A stretch of DNA of 64,000 nucleotides. Source: Betaproteobacteria bacterium (GTDB lineage Bacteria; Pseudomonadota; Gammaproteobacteria; Burkholderiales; CAIKXV01). Both the position numbers and the translations under genes were made by a program. Below the pieces are notes generated by a model that was given only the letters and a program-made list of their open reading frames with translations, had not been told where the DNA came from and made no database searches. The stretch is taken from positions 62,001 to 126,000 of the forward strand of contig JAJTHE010000037.1 in NCBI GenBank assembly GCA_021298815.1. Direction: 5' to 3'. The stretch's first letter is position 1, and every line of letters starts with the position of its first letter. Below, in pieces: positions 25,816-35,116 of the stretch.

Positions 25816-26844
25816 CTATTCCGGCGTGATGCCGACCGCCTTCACCAGCTTCGCGTACTTCGCGATCTCGGCGCGCAGGTACTGCGCGAACTCGGCAGGC
25901 CGGGCGGTGGTGAACGGCACGATGCCCAGCGCCTGCAGGCGCTCCTTCACGTCGGGCAGCGCGAGCGCGCGCGCGATCTCGACGTTCAGCGTGTCGACGA
26001 TCGGCGCCGGCGTGCCGGCCGGTGCGATGAACGAATACCAGTTGTCGATCGCGAACCCGGGCAGGCCGGACTCGGCGATCGTCGGCAGGTCCGGGAAAAG
26101 GTCGGCGCGCACCGCCGAAGTGCTGGCGATGGTGCGGATCTTGCCGCTCTTCATGTGGCTCGCCGCGGTGGACACGGTCGCGAAGATCAGCTGCAGGCTG
26201 CCCCCGACGAGGTCGGTCATCGCCGGCCCGCCCCCCTTGTACGGCACGTGCTGCATGCGCACCCCGGCCATCATCGAGAACAGCTCGCCGGCGAGGTGGT
26301 CGGCCCGGCCGGCACCGGAGGAGCCGTAGTTGAGCCTGTTCGGGTTCGCGCGCGCGAAGGCGATCAGGTCCTTCACCGAATGCACCGGCACCGACGGGTG
26401 AACGACCAGCACGTTGAGCGCGGACACCGCGCGCAGGATCAGCGCGAAATCCTTCAGCGGATCGTACGGCAGCTTCGCATGCAGGCTCGGATTGACCGCG
26501 AGGGGACCCACGCCGCCCTGCGAGATCGTGTAGCCGTCCGGGTTCGACCGTGCCAGCAGTTCGAGGCCGACGATGCCGCCAGCGCCGGAACGGTTGTCCA
26601 CGACCACCTGCTGGCCGAAGCGCTCGGACAGCTTCTGCGCGACCAGCCGCGACGTGATGTCCGCCCCGCCGCCCGGGGCCACCGGCACGATCATCCGGAT
26701 CGGCCGCGCAGGCCAGGCCTGGGCCCCGGCCTCGGGGACCAGTACGGGTGCGGCGAGCAGCACGGACAGCACGGGCAACAGCAACGGAGTCGCCTTCCGG
26801 ACTGACCGGCGGGACTGCATGGGTACGAGGGTGCGATGCGACAT
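25816..26844 (-). CDS. Bug/TctC periplasmic solute-binding protein (no. 6)
   Basis: A 342-residue protein started at the ATG at 26844 (MSHRTLVPM); an ATG at 26820 (MQSRRSVRK) would also leave a full signal peptide ending AGAQ. The frame extends to 26931 but becomes a proline/alanine-rich leader. Landmarks are RMIVPVAPGGGADITS, VVVDNRSGAGGIVG and MQHVPYKGGGPAMTDLVGG. Only four bases separate it from the YhaO-like gene, but no functional link is evident. Confidence 0.9.
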   Translation of the reverse strand: MSHRTLVPMQSRRSVRKATPLLLPVLSVLLAAPVLVPEAGAQAWPARPIRMIVPVAPGGGADITSRLVAQKLSERFGQQVVVDNRSGAGGIVGLELLARSNPDGYTISQGGVGPLAVNPSLHAKLPYDPLKDFALILRAVSALNVLVVHPSVPVHSVKDLIAFARANPNRLNYGSSGAGRADHLAGELFSMMAGVRMQHVPYKGGGPAMTDLVGGSLQLIFATVSTAASHMKSGKIRTIASTSAVRADLFPDLPTIAESGLPGFAIDNWYSFIAPAGTPAPIVDTLNVEIARALALPDVKERLQALGIVPFTTARPAEFAQYLRAEIAKYAKLVKAVGITPE

Positions 26845-27193
26845 CGGCGGGTCTTCCTGCTCGGGGTGCGGGCTCGCGTCTGGCGCGGCCCAGGCAGGCG
26901 GAGCTTGGGGCGCTGCGGGCGGCGCTGTCAACGCCCGCGGGCCCGCCGCCCGCCGCTGCTATGCTCCCGCCTCGGGCGCCCGCCGCAGCCGCCGCAAGCG
27001 CAGGGCGACTTCGACGGCCTGTGCGACGAACTGAAGACGCTTGGCGTGAAGTTCACGATGGCGCCGACCGACATCAACCCGAGCACGCGCATCGCGTTCA
27101 TCGAGGCACCGGACGGCGCGAGCGTGGAACTGCTCGAGCGGAAGTGGCACCCCGGCAGGACTTCGCGCGGGCGAGCGGCTGCGCCCGGGTTCG
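26845..27193. other. Gene-poor gap containing a VOC remnant
   Basis: This 349-base gap is the longest stretch without an intact gene. Its right half carries the coding remnant described at 27006-27252. The left part (26845-27000) is GC-rich with no ORF, promoter or hairpin I can support. Confidence 0.5.
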
Positions 27194-27252
27194 CTAAGGG
27201 TGGCCGCCGTGCTTGCAGGCGGCCAGCGGCGTCTCGGGCAGCGGTGCCTTGA
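27006..27252 (+). pseudogene. Remnant of a VOC/glyoxalase-family gene (C-terminal end)
   Basis: About 45 codons read as the end of a VOC domain: CDELKTLGVKFTMAPTD, then RIAFIEAPDGASVELLER, where the last Glu is a usual metal ligand. No start codon, ribosome site or N-terminal strands precede it. The frame then runs into arginine-rich nonsense and overlaps the end of the convergent M20 gene. It looks like the tail left by an old deletion. Confidence 0.6.
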
Positions 27253-28531
27253 GGACCGGCAGGCCGAGTTCGGCGCGGGTCTTCGAGCACACCTCGAGCG
27301 CCACGCCGGCATAGACCTTCGCCGTGCGCGTGAGGTCCTCGATGGACACATGCTCGCCGATGTCGGGATCCCAGTTGTCCTTGCCCGAGGCGGTACGGCC
27401 GCTGGGGCCGTAGTTCACGCAGGGGATCCCGTAGAGCTGCAGGTGGCCCGCATCCGACAGGAACATCCCGACGCCTTCCTGCGGCGGCGCGCCGACCACG
27501 TGCCGGTGCGCCGCGCGGACATGGTCTGCGATCGTCGCATTGCCCGCGGCCAGCGCCGGCGGCAGGGTCACGAAGAACTCGGTCTGGAACTCGATCGACG
27601 GGTTTATCGCATGCACCATCGCGATCAGGCGGTCCACCTCCTGCGGGATGTCGCCCACGCGCTGGCTGGGCAGCACGCGGAACTCGAGGAACACGTGGCA
27701 GAAGAACGGCACGCGGTTGCAGCGGAACGGCCATCCGCCTTCGATCGAATGCATGTGCACCGACGACTGCTTTCCCTTGTATCCGTGCCGGGCCGAGTAG
27801 TCGGCCGAGAAGTCGTCGAACACGTCGATCAGCACCCGCATCTTGCGGATGGCATCGTCGCCATGGCTGGCCACGCGCAGCGGCGCCGGCTTGCCCAGGG
27901 TGGTGATGCGCACCGCGACCGACCCCACGTGCTCGTGGATCAGGCCCATCGAGGTCGGCTCGCCCACCACCGCCATGTCGGCGATACCGCCGTTGCGCAC
28001 CCAGTGGCTGGTGCCGCAGCCACCGCCACGGTAGGACGGCCCCTGGTAGTCGAGCACGGAATGGCGTTCGATCTCGCCGCCGACGAAGCCGAGCAGCAGG
28101 TCGCCCTTGAGCTTCACGCCGGACTTCTTCACCGCTTCCGCGGCGGCGATGAACGCACCGACGCCGCTCTTCATGTTGTGCACGCCCATGCCGTGGATGA
28201 AGCCGTCCTTCACCAGTGCCTGCGTGCGGTAGCCCGGCGCGTCTGGCAGGTACTGCTCGTCGCCGTTGAACGAGATGTCCATGTGGCCGTTGAACAGCAG
28301 GGTCGGGCCGCCGCCGGTGCCGCGAATGCGGCCGATGCAGTTGTATCGGCCAGGCTCGAATTCCTGCATCACCGCGTCGATGCCCGCGTCGCGCAGCAGC
28401 CGCACGCAGGTCTCGGCGATGGGACGTTCGTTGCCCGTGAGGCTGGGAACGTTCACCAGTTCGCAGGTGATCTCGGTGCAGCGCTCCGGTGTGATCGAAG
28501 CGAGGATCGTGTCGATGTCTGCCTGCGTCAT
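27194..28531 (-). CDS. M20-family (ArgE/DapE-like) hydrolase with altered metal ligands
   Basis: A 445-residue M20 protein. GHMDISFNG (His83, Asp85) and VVGEPTS (Glu191) are canonical. The bridging aspartate of the DMK motif reads Asn119 (GVHNMKSG), and the catalytic/metal Glu-Glu pair reads Glu153-Ile154 (GGEIERH). The C-terminal metal histidine is also hard to place (DPDIGEHVSIEDL). It may be a one-metal deacylase or a non-hydrolytic relative. It is divergent from Bug no. 7, and the two are probably one catabolic unit. Confidence 0.82.
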   Translation of the reverse strand: MTQADIDTILASITPERCTEITCELVNVPSLTGNERPIAETCVRLLRDAGIDAVMQEFEPGRYNCIGRIRGTGGGPTLLFNGHMDISFNGDEQYLPDAPGYRTQALVKDGFIHGMGVHNMKSGVGAFIAAAEAVKKSGVKLKGDLLLGFVGGEIERHSVLDYQGPSYRGGGCGTSHWVRNGGIADMAVVGEPTSMGLIHEHVGSVAVRITTLGKPAPLRVASHGDDAIRKMRVLIDVFDDFSADYSARHGYKGKQSSVHMHSIEGGWPFRCNRVPFFCHVFLEFRVLPSQRVGDIPQEVDRLIAMVHAINPSIEFQTEFFVTLPPALAAGNATIADHVRAAHRHVVGAPPQEGVGMFLSDAGHLQLYGIPCVNYGPSGRTASGKDNWDPDIGEHVSIEDLTRTAKVYAGVALEVCSKTRAELGLPVLKAPLPETPLAACKHGGHP

Positions 28532-28659
28532 GTGTGGCCCCCTGTCGTTGCCGAAGCGTAACGCCGGGGACCGGACGTGTCACCCCTCTTCGCCGGCGGC
28601 ATCGTTTGTGCTCGCTGCGTGGCGTCGAGTCGATCTGCGTGTCACAAGAGGAGAAGGGC

Positions 28660-29652
28660 GTGTCCGGACAGAACTGCTTGCCGATCCGATGCACCACGTG
28701 CCGTCGCCTGCTGCAGGGGCTGGGCGGCGGGCTGCTGGCACCGCGCGCACTTGCACAATCGACGTATCCATCGCGGCCGATCCGGCTGGTGGTCGGGTTC
28801 GGCGCCGGGGGCATCGCCGACACCATCGCGCGCACGCTGGGCGTGCGCTTCTCCGAGCGGCTCGGCCAGCCGGTGATCGTAGACAACCGGCCCGGGGCTG
28901 GCGGCGCGCTGGCCGCAAGGCTGGTATCCCCGGCGCAACCCGATGGCTACACGGTGCTGGTGACCACGGCTGCGATCTCGGTCAACGCGAACGCCGCGCG
29001 CGAGGCCATCGAGGCCGGGGTCAACCTCACCCCGATCATCAACGCCGCCGAGACGCCATCGATCTTCGCCGTGCATGGTTCGAATGCTTCGAAGGGCATG
29101 ATGGACTTCGCACGCGCCGCACGCAGCGGGCGCTTCACCTTCGGCACGGCGGGCATTGGTACCACCGAGCACCTGATGTCGGAGTTCATCTTCAAGGCGG
29201 TGCCGGACGTCGAGGCCACGCATGTGCCGTTCGCCAGCGGTCTTGCGGCGTCCTCGGCGGTCGTCGCGCAGCAGGTCGACATGACGGTCACCGCAATACC
29301 GACGGTGTTCGGGCAGATCGAGTCGAACACGCTGCGCGTGCTGGCGGTATCTTCGAAGGCGCGGATGCCGCTGCTGCCCGAGGTGCAGACCCTGCGCGAG
29401 GCGGGCTTCGCCGACTTCGAGCGCACAACGTGGATCGGCGTGTTCGGCCCGCCGAAACTGCCGGCCGCGATCGCCGGGCGCATCAACGACGAGCTGAACC
29501 ATGTGCTGAGGTTGCCCGATGTACGCGACCGGCTGGTCAGGCTGGGCTTCGATCCGCGCAGCGGCACGCAGCGAGCCTTTGCCGACTACGTAAAGACGGA
29601 GGTGGACAAGTGGGGCGTCGTTATACGGTCCACCGGCATCAAGCCGGCATGA
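28660..29652 (+). CDS. Bug/TctC-like periplasmic solute-binding protein (no. 7, atypical)
   Basis: A 330-residue protein. I start it at a GTG (28660) that follows a strong AGAGGAGAAGG site; an ATG at 28534 would overlap the divergent promoter region and encode a cysteine-rich leader. The signal region contains an Arg-Arg (CRRLLQGLGGG) and ends RALAQ. Landmarks are IRLVVGFGAGGIADTI and PVIVDNRPGAGGALA. The usual HVPYKG loop reads THVPFASGLAAS, so ligand contacts should differ. It converges on the PhyH gene. Confidence 0.87.
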   Translation: MSGQNCLPIRCTTCRRLLQGLGGGLLAPRALAQSTYPSRPIRLVVGFGAGGIADTIARTLGVRFSERLGQPVIVDNRPGAGGALAARLVSPAQPDGYTVLVTTAAISVNANAAREAIEAGVNLTPIINAAETPSIFAVHGSNASKGMMDFARAARSGRFTFGTAGIGTTEHLMSEFIFKAVPDVEATHVPFASGLAASSAVVAQQVDMTVTAIPTVFGQIESNTLRVLAVSSKARMPLLPEVQTLREAGFADFERTTWIGVFGPPKLPAAIAGRINDELNHVLRLPDVRDRLVRLGFDPRSGTQRAFADYVKTEVDKWGVVIRSTGIKPA

Positions 29653-29676
29653 AGCGGCCGGGAGAAGCGGCCACGA

Positions 29677-30525
29677 TCAGGCGAACAGGGCTTCGTGGCG
29701 CTGCTCTTCCTCGCGGTAGTGTTCGCGATAGCGCTGATAGCCTGCCGCATGCCGTGCGAGGGCATCCGGCGCAAAGGGAGCCTCGGGTCGCGGCATGAGA
29801 TCGAAGTGCCCGAAGCGGTCTTCGCCGCGCACCAGCATCGCGCCCAGCCGATATGCACCTTCCAGCTTGCAGCGGGTCGGGATGTAACTGATGCCGAATC
29901 CCACACGCCGATGCGCAGCTGCGTTCGGCGCCGACCGGTGCACGCACAACGTGTGGTGCATCGAGAACTCGCCCGCCTTCAGCGCCATCGGGACGGCACC
30001 GGTTTCGTCGATCCGCTCGACGATCGTCTGGCCTGCACCATTGATACTGTGCTCCAGCCGCGCGGCGGCATGGTGCAGCTGCCGCGGTTCGCCCCGCGAC
30101 GAAAGCACCTCCATGCATCCGGCGACCGTCCCTGCATCGGACAGCGCGACCCACGCGGTCACGTGATCGTGCGGCCGGATGCCGAAATATGTCGCGTCCT
30201 GGTGCCATGCCGCAAAGGTCGGGGAGCCGGCTTCCTTGATGAAGAACGTGCCTGTGTACACCAGCAGGTCTGGACCCAGCAGGTCCTCCACGGCGTCGAC
30301 GATGCGCGGGTCGCGCACCAGGCGGTCGAACGCCGGCAGATAGAGGTGGGGCGACGATCGCCAGAGGCCGTTGTCCTTGCGCGACAGCGGCGACCCGATA
30401 TGCGCCTCGATGCTGCCGAGCAGGGCGAGATACTCCGCTGCCTCCTCCGCGGCGAGCGCGGGAAGGGGGAACAGGTAGCCATTGTGCCGGTAGGTGTCCG
30501 CCTGCTGCGGGGTAAGCTTCTTCAA
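29677..30525 (-). CDS. Phytanoyl-CoA dioxygenase (PhyH)-family enzyme
   Basis: A 282-residue Fe(II)/2-oxoglutarate oxygenase. The iron triad is His108-x-Asp110 (AAWHQDATYFG) and His196 (TLCVHRSAPN), with Arg206 or Arg207 nearby to bind 2-oxoglutarate. It starts MKKLTPQQADTYRHNGYLF, typical of bacterial PhyH proteins that hydroxylate small molecules, and it has no signal peptide. It is divergent from an SDR gene, a common pairing for oxidising an alcohol formed by hydroxylation. Confidence 0.88.
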   Translation of the reverse strand: MKKLTPQQADTYRHNGYLFPLPALAAEEAAEYLALLGSIEAHIGSPLSRKDNGLWRSSPHLYLPAFDRLVRDPRIVDAVEDLLGPDLLVYTGTFFIKEAGSPTFAAWHQDATYFGIRPHDHVTAWVALSDAGTVAGCMEVLSSRGEPRQLHHAAARLEHSINGAGQTIVERIDETGAVPMALKAGEFSMHHTLCVHRSAPNAAAHRRVGFGISYIPTRCKLEGAYRLGAMLVRGEDRFGHFDLMPRPEAPFAPDALARHAAGYQRYREHYREEEQRHEALFA

Positions 30526-30723
30526 GTCGCCCTCCCTCTTCGGGATGTACCCGCTCGCGGGTTCTGCAGGGACGCGCGGCGGACACCGATGAAACCAGTT
30601 TCCGGCAACGCACCTCTGGCGTCAAGGCGTGCTCCTGGGGATGCACGGCACCTGCCGGCGACCTTGTGTTTGACACTCCCGGACAGGATCTCCATACTTT
30701 TTTCGATGCCAGCGGAGGACGCC

Positions 30724-31488
30724 TTGAAGCCATTGGAAGGAAAGTGCGCGATCGTGACCGGTGCCTCGACGCCCAACGGGATCGGCAGCGCGATCGCGCG
30801 CAGGCTGGCGGCGGAAGGGGCATCGCTGCTGGTCGTCGCAGAGGGCCCGGCGCAAGACCTGGAAGCGACCGCGAGCGCGTGCCGCACACTTCTCGCCCCC
30901 GGCGCTCAGGCCGAAGCCCTGCTTCTCGACCTGTCGCAGCCCGGCGCTCCCGAGCGAATGGTCGAACATGCCGATCGCCTGTTCGGACGCGTGGACATCC
31001 TGGTCAACAATGCAGCTGCGCGCGCGTCGTACAGCTTCGGCACCTACACCCGCGAACAGTTCGACAAGGTCGTCGCGGTCAACATCGGCGCTGCCTTCTT
31101 CGCCAGCCAGTCCGTGCTGCCGATCATGCGCAGGCAGGGCAGCGGCCGCATCATCCATATCGCCAGCCAGCTCGGGCATGTGACGTTCGACAAGCGGGCG
31201 CTGTACGGCCTGACCAAGGCCGCGATCATCCATCTCACGAAGTCGATGGCCCATGAACTGGGGAAGGACAACATCATCGTCAACGCGATCAGCCCGGGGC
31301 CGATCGACACCGGCCGCCGGACGGTGAACGGGCCCGAAGTCACCGCCCAGCTCATCGGCAAGGTGCCTGCCGGGCGCCTGGGTGAGGCCGCTGAGATCGC
31401 GGAGGTCGCGTTCTTCCTCGCGTCATCGAGCCCGCAGTTCCTCCAGGGCCAGGATGTCGTGGTCGACGGGGGCTTCATCATCCACTGA
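30724..31488 (+). CDS. Short-chain dehydrogenase/reductase
   Basis: A classical SDR of 254 residues from a TTG at 30724, which follows GGAGG by five bases; the in-frame ATG at 30706 (MPAEDALKPLEG) has no clear ribosome site but is possible. The cofactor motif TGASTPNGIGSA carries one extra residue relative to TGxxxGIG. NNAAA, the catalytic Ser in HIASQLGH, YGLTKAA (Tyr and Lys) and NAISPGPIDT follow in order. The C-terminus QGQDVVVDGG is usual. It probably oxidises the product of the neighbouring PhyH enzyme. Confidence 0.88.
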   Translation: MKPLEGKCAIVTGASTPNGIGSAIARRLAAEGASLLVVAEGPAQDLEATASACRTLLAPGAQAEALLLDLSQPGAPERMVEHADRLFGRVDILVNNAAARASYSFGTYTREQFDKVVAVNIGAAFFASQSVLPIMRRQGSGRIIHIASQLGHVTFDKRALYGLTKAAIIHLTKSMAHELGKDNIIVNAISPGPIDTGRRTVNGPEVTAQLIGKVPAGRLGEAAEIAEVAFFLASSSPQFLQGQDVVVDGGFIIH

Positions 31489-31499
31489 GGACAGGCCCG

Positions 31500-32507
31500 C
31501 TATTCGGCGCGGATTCCTGCGTCGCGCACCACCTTCTGCCATTTCGCAAGGTCGGCCCGGATCAACTGCCCGAACTGGGCGGGCGTGGTAGCGACGGGTT
31601 CGAAGCCCAGCGTCGCGAAACGCTCCTTGACCGCAGGCAGTGCGAGGACCCTGCCCATCTCGGCGTTCAGCTTGCCGGCGATGGCAGCCGGCGTACCGGC
31701 GGGCGCGAGCAGTCCGTACCAGACATCGGCGTCGTAACCCTTCAGGCCCGCCCCTTCCGCAATCGTCGGCAGGTCCGGCGCGAGCGGCGTGCGCTTCGCG
31801 CTGGTCACGCCCATCACGCGCAGCTTGCCGCTCCGGATGTGCGGCAGCGCTGTAGGCAGGCTGGCCGCAAGTACCTGCGTCTGCCCGGAAAGTGCAGCAG
31901 CGACCGATGGACCGCCGCCGTTGAACGGTACATGCACGAACTTCAGGCCCGTCATCGTGGACAGCAGTTCCATGGCGAGGTGCGAGGCCTGTCCAATCCC
32001 GGGCGAGGCATAGGTCATCTCGCCGGGCCGTGCCTTCGCCAGATCGAGCAGTTCGCGTACGTTCTGCGCCTTCACCGAGGGATGCACCGCGATGACGTTG
32101 GTCGATACACCCGACAGACCGATAGGGACGAAATCGCGCACGGTGCTGTAGTTGACCTTCGCGTACAGGCTCTCGTTGATCACCATCGACGATACGGCCA
32201 TCAGGAGCGTATAGCCGTCCGGGCTCGCACGCGCCGCGAGTTCGGATGCGATGTTGCCTCCGGCTCCGACGCGGTTGTCGACGATGACGTTCTGGCCCCA
32301 GGCCTCGGTGAAACGCTGGCCAAACAGTCGGGCGAGCAGGTCGGTGCCGCCACCGGGCGCATGGCCGACGAGCATGCGAATCGTCCGGGACGGGTAATCG
32401 GCGCCCGGTGCCGAGGCTGCCTGCGCGAAACCCTGGCACAGGACGAACAATGCGCAGGGAACCAGACTGTTCAGCACGGCGCGCAGCCGGCAGGAGTATC
32501 GATACAT
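31500..32507 (-). CDS. Bug/TctC periplasmic solute-binding protein (no. 8)
   Basis: A 335-residue protein started at the ATG at 32507 (MYRYSCRLRAV), which gives a signal peptide ending GFAQA; the frame continues to 32582 without further support. Landmarks are IRMLVGHAPGGGTDLL, NVIVDNRVGAGGNIAS and FVHVPFNGGGPSVAAAL, where Asn replaces the usual Lys of the PYKG loop. It is divergent from Bug no. 9 and convergent with the SDR gene. Confidence 0.9.
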   Translation of the reverse strand: MYRYSCRLRAVLNSLVPCALFVLCQGFAQAASAPGADYPSRTIRMLVGHAPGGGTDLLARLFGQRFTEAWGQNVIVDNRVGAGGNIASELAARASPDGYTLLMAVSSMVINESLYAKVNYSTVRDFVPIGLSGVSTNVIAVHPSVKAQNVRELLDLAKARPGEMTYASPGIGQASHLAMELLSTMTGLKFVHVPFNGGGPSVAAALSGQTQVLAASLPTALPHIRSGKLRVMGVTSAKRTPLAPDLPTIAEGAGLKGYDADVWYGLLAPAGTPAAIAGKLNAEMGRVLALPAVKERFATLGFEPVATTPAQFGQLIRADLAKWQKVVRDAGIRAE

Positions 32508-32639
32508 CGACGGAGAGTCCTCGGGCGGGATGCGACGCGGGAACGACAGGAAAAGTATGCGACGGCTGGAACAGTGCGTCAAACCGCGAGTGGCGGGCGC
32601 TACAATGGTCGCTACGCACCTTCACTGGAGGCTGTCGCG

Positions 32640-33683
32640 ATGAAGCGGGACACGACTTGCATGGCTTTCGCTCTCCCCTTCCATCGACGACCGCGCCGCC
32701 ACCGCACCGGGCGGAACGCGGCAAATGCAGCCGTGTTCGGCATGGCGACCGCCATGGCCTGCGCAACTGCTGTTGCTGCAGAGCTTTCCTACCCGACCCG
32801 GCCGGTGAGGCTCCTGGTCGGCTTTCCACCGGGCGGCAGCACGGACGCACTGGCGCGGATCATCACGCCCAAGCTCGGCGAGTCCATGGGACAGACCTGG
32901 GTCGTCGATAATCGCGGCGGTGCAGGCGGCAACGTGGCCGCCGAGATGGCCGCACGCGCGAACCCGGACGGACACACCGTGTTCCTCGCGCTGAACACGC
33001 AGCTCACCGCCAGCCCGAGCCTCTACAAACTGCCGTTCGACGTCGAGAAGGACCTACAGCCGGTAACGATCCTCGCCACGCATGAACACATCGTTCTGGT
33101 GCACCCGACGATGCCGGTGAAGTCGCTGAAGGAACTGATCGCCCTCGCGAGGCAGAAGCCGGGCACCATCGACTATGCATCGAGCGGCATCGGAGGATCG
33201 CTCCACCTCGCAGCCGAGCTGCTGAAACGCCGCGCAGGCTTCGACATCACCCATGTCGCGTTCAAGGGTGCCGGGCCTGCGATCGCGGCGGTGCTCGGTG
33301 GCGAGCCGCCGATGATGGTTGGCGCCGTGCCCTCCACCGTCGGACACGTGGCCAGCGGCAAGCTGCGGGCACTGGCTACTACCGGGCCGAAGCGGCACAC
33401 GGTCACCCCCGACCTGCCTACCGTGGCCGAGCTGGGCTTTCCCGGGTTCGAGAACGTCGCGTGGCTGGGCCTGTTCCTGCCTGCGCGAACACCGGCCCCG
33501 ATCCGCGATCGCGTGCGCAGCGAGGCGATCAAGGCACTGCAGGCGCCCGAAGTGCGGGCGACCATGGCGAAGCTCGGGCTGGACCAGGAAACCAGCACGC
33601 CCGCGGAACTCGCCGCTCGAATGAAGGCAGAGATCGCCCAGCTTGCAGCGATCATCAAGGCGGCCGGCATCAAGGGCGAGTAG
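32640..33683 (+). CDS. Bug/TctC periplasmic solute-binding protein (no. 9)
   Basis: A 347-residue protein with GGAGG seven bases before its ATG and a TACAAT -10-like box at 32601. The signal region is long (about 47 residues, Arg-rich, then VFGMATAMACATAVAA). Landmarks are LLVGFPPGGSTDALA, WVVDNRGGAGGNVA and ITHVAFKGAGPAIAAVLGG. Its last 14 bases overlap the end of the convergent M20 gene. Confidence 0.9.
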   Translation: MKRDTTCMAFALPFHRRPRRHRTGRNAANAAVFGMATAMACATAVAAELSYPTRPVRLLVGFPPGGSTDALARIITPKLGESMGQTWVVDNRGGAGGNVAAEMAARANPDGHTVFLALNTQLTASPSLYKLPFDVEKDLQPVTILATHEHIVLVHPTMPVKSLKELIALARQKPGTIDYASSGIGGSLHLAAELLKRRAGFDITHVAFKGAGPAIAAVLGGEPPMMVGAVPSTVGHVASGKLRALATTGPKRHTVTPDLPTVAELGFPGFENVAWLGLFLPARTPAPIRDRVRSEAIKALQAPEVRATMAKLGLDQETSTPAELAARMKAEIAQLAAIIKAAGIKGE

Positions 33684-35061
33684 CGTCCCGCTCCCCCAGG
33701 TCCCAGAACAGGCCGGTCATCAGCTGCAGGCCTTCGCGCAGGATCGGCGCGAGCACATGCTCGTCCGGCGCATGTTGCGAACAACCGGCGTACGAATGCG
33801 GCACCCACAGCGTCGGCAGGCCGAGCACCTCGGCGAAGCAGTCGTTGGGCAGCGAGCCGCCTATGTTGGGCAGGATCGCCGGGCGCGTGCCGGTGGTGCG
33901 CGCCATCGACTCCGCGGCCCACTGCACCCACGGGTCCTTCGGGTCCATGCGCGTGGCCTGCATGAAGCTCGAACGGGCCGGCGCGACCTTCACCATCGGA
34001 TAGCCCGCGGCATCGAGATGGCTGCGCAGCAGCGGCACGAAAGTTTCCGGGTCGCAGCCCGCGACGAAACGCACCTGGCAGGTCGCGGTCGCACGACCCG
34101 GGATCGCGTTCACCGGGTTGTCCGGATTGCCGGTGCGGAAGGCGAGCACCTCGAACGTGTTCCAGGCATAGAGCTTCTCGGCGGTAGTCAGGCCGGGCTC
34201 GCCCCAGCCTGCGTCGATCGACGGCTCGCCGGGCTCGGGTCGCGGTGCGCAGTCGACCAGCACCTCGCGGATGCTGTCCGGGATGCCTTGGGGCAGCAGG
34301 CCGGGCACCAGCACCTTGCCGTCCCGGGTCACGATGCTCGCCAGCGCATGGGCGAGCACGATACCCGGGTTGGCGAGAAGCCCGCCCCAGTTGCCCGAGT
34401 GGTGGGCGCCTTCGCGCAGCTCGATAGAGAAGTCGATGTTCATCACGCCACGCGAACCGAGGTAAAGCGTGGGCTGCTGCGCGGACAGCCTCGGCCCGTC
34501 GGAAGCGATCAGCACGTCGGCCTGCAGGCGGTCGCGGTGCCGCTCGCAGAACGCGCGCAGGCCGGGCGAGCCCATCTCCTCGCCGGTCTCGAGCATGAAG
34601 CGGGCGTTGAAGCCGAGCCGACCCCGCTCGGCGATGACCATCTCGAGCGCGGCCATGTTGATCGAGTGCTGGGCCTTGTTGTCGGCCGATCCGCGGCCAT
34701 ACCAGCGCTCGCCTTCCTGCTTGAGCACCCAGGGCGAAAGACCGGCGCGCCACTGGCCTTCGAGGCCGCGGATCACGTCGCCATGGCCGTAGCAGAGCAT
34801 GGTCGGCAGCTCGGGGGCCTCGATGCGCTCGGCGACCAGGATCGGACCGGCACCTTCGACCGGGTTCGGCAGGATGTCCACGCGGAAGCCCATCGCCTCG
34901 AAGGCACCGGACATCTCGTCGCGCAGGTAGGCGTCGAGGTGCGGGCGGCTCTCCGGCACCTGGCTTTCGGTGCGGATCGCGACGCGGCGCGCGAGGTCCT
35001 CGATGAAGCGGCCTTCATCGAAGTGGCGCGTAGCGCGCGAGATGGCGGATTCACGGGTCAT
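33670..35061 (-). CDS. M20-family peptidase/dipeptidase
   Basis: A 463-residue M20 metallopeptidase with a complete metal site: His and Asp in YGHGDV, Asp in GRGSADNKAQ, the Glu-Glu pair in ETGEEMGS, Asp in IASDGPR and His in SQHAPDEHV. There is no signal peptide, so it is cytoplasmic. It is third in a - strand unit LysR, Bug no. 10, M20 (gaps 33 and 55 bases). Hydrolysis of a dipeptide or N-acyl amino acid taken up with that Bug protein is a fair inference. Confidence 0.9.
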   Translation of the reverse strand: MTRESAISRATRHFDEGRFIEDLARRVAIRTESQVPESRPHLDAYLRDEMSGAFEAMGFRVDILPNPVEGAGPILVAERIEAPELPTMLCYGHGDVIRGLEGQWRAGLSPWVLKQEGERWYGRGSADNKAQHSINMAALEMVIAERGRLGFNARFMLETGEEMGSPGLRAFCERHRDRLQADVLIASDGPRLSAQQPTLYLGSRGVMNIDFSIELREGAHHSGNWGGLLANPGIVLAHALASIVTRDGKVLVPGLLPQGIPDSIREVLVDCAPRPEPGEPSIDAGWGEPGLTTAEKLYAWNTFEVLAFRTGNPDNPVNAIPGRATATCQVRFVAGCDPETFVPLLRSHLDAAGYPMVKVAPARSSFMQATRMDPKDPWVQWAAESMARTTGTRPAILPNIGGSLPNDCFAEVLGLPTLWVPHSYAGCSQHAPDEHVLAPILREGLQLMTGLFWDLGERDATRP

Positions 35062-35116
35062 GCAGGGGCTCCGGGATGCGTTGCCCCGCTACGGTACAGG
35101 CTTTGCAGCAGTCGCG

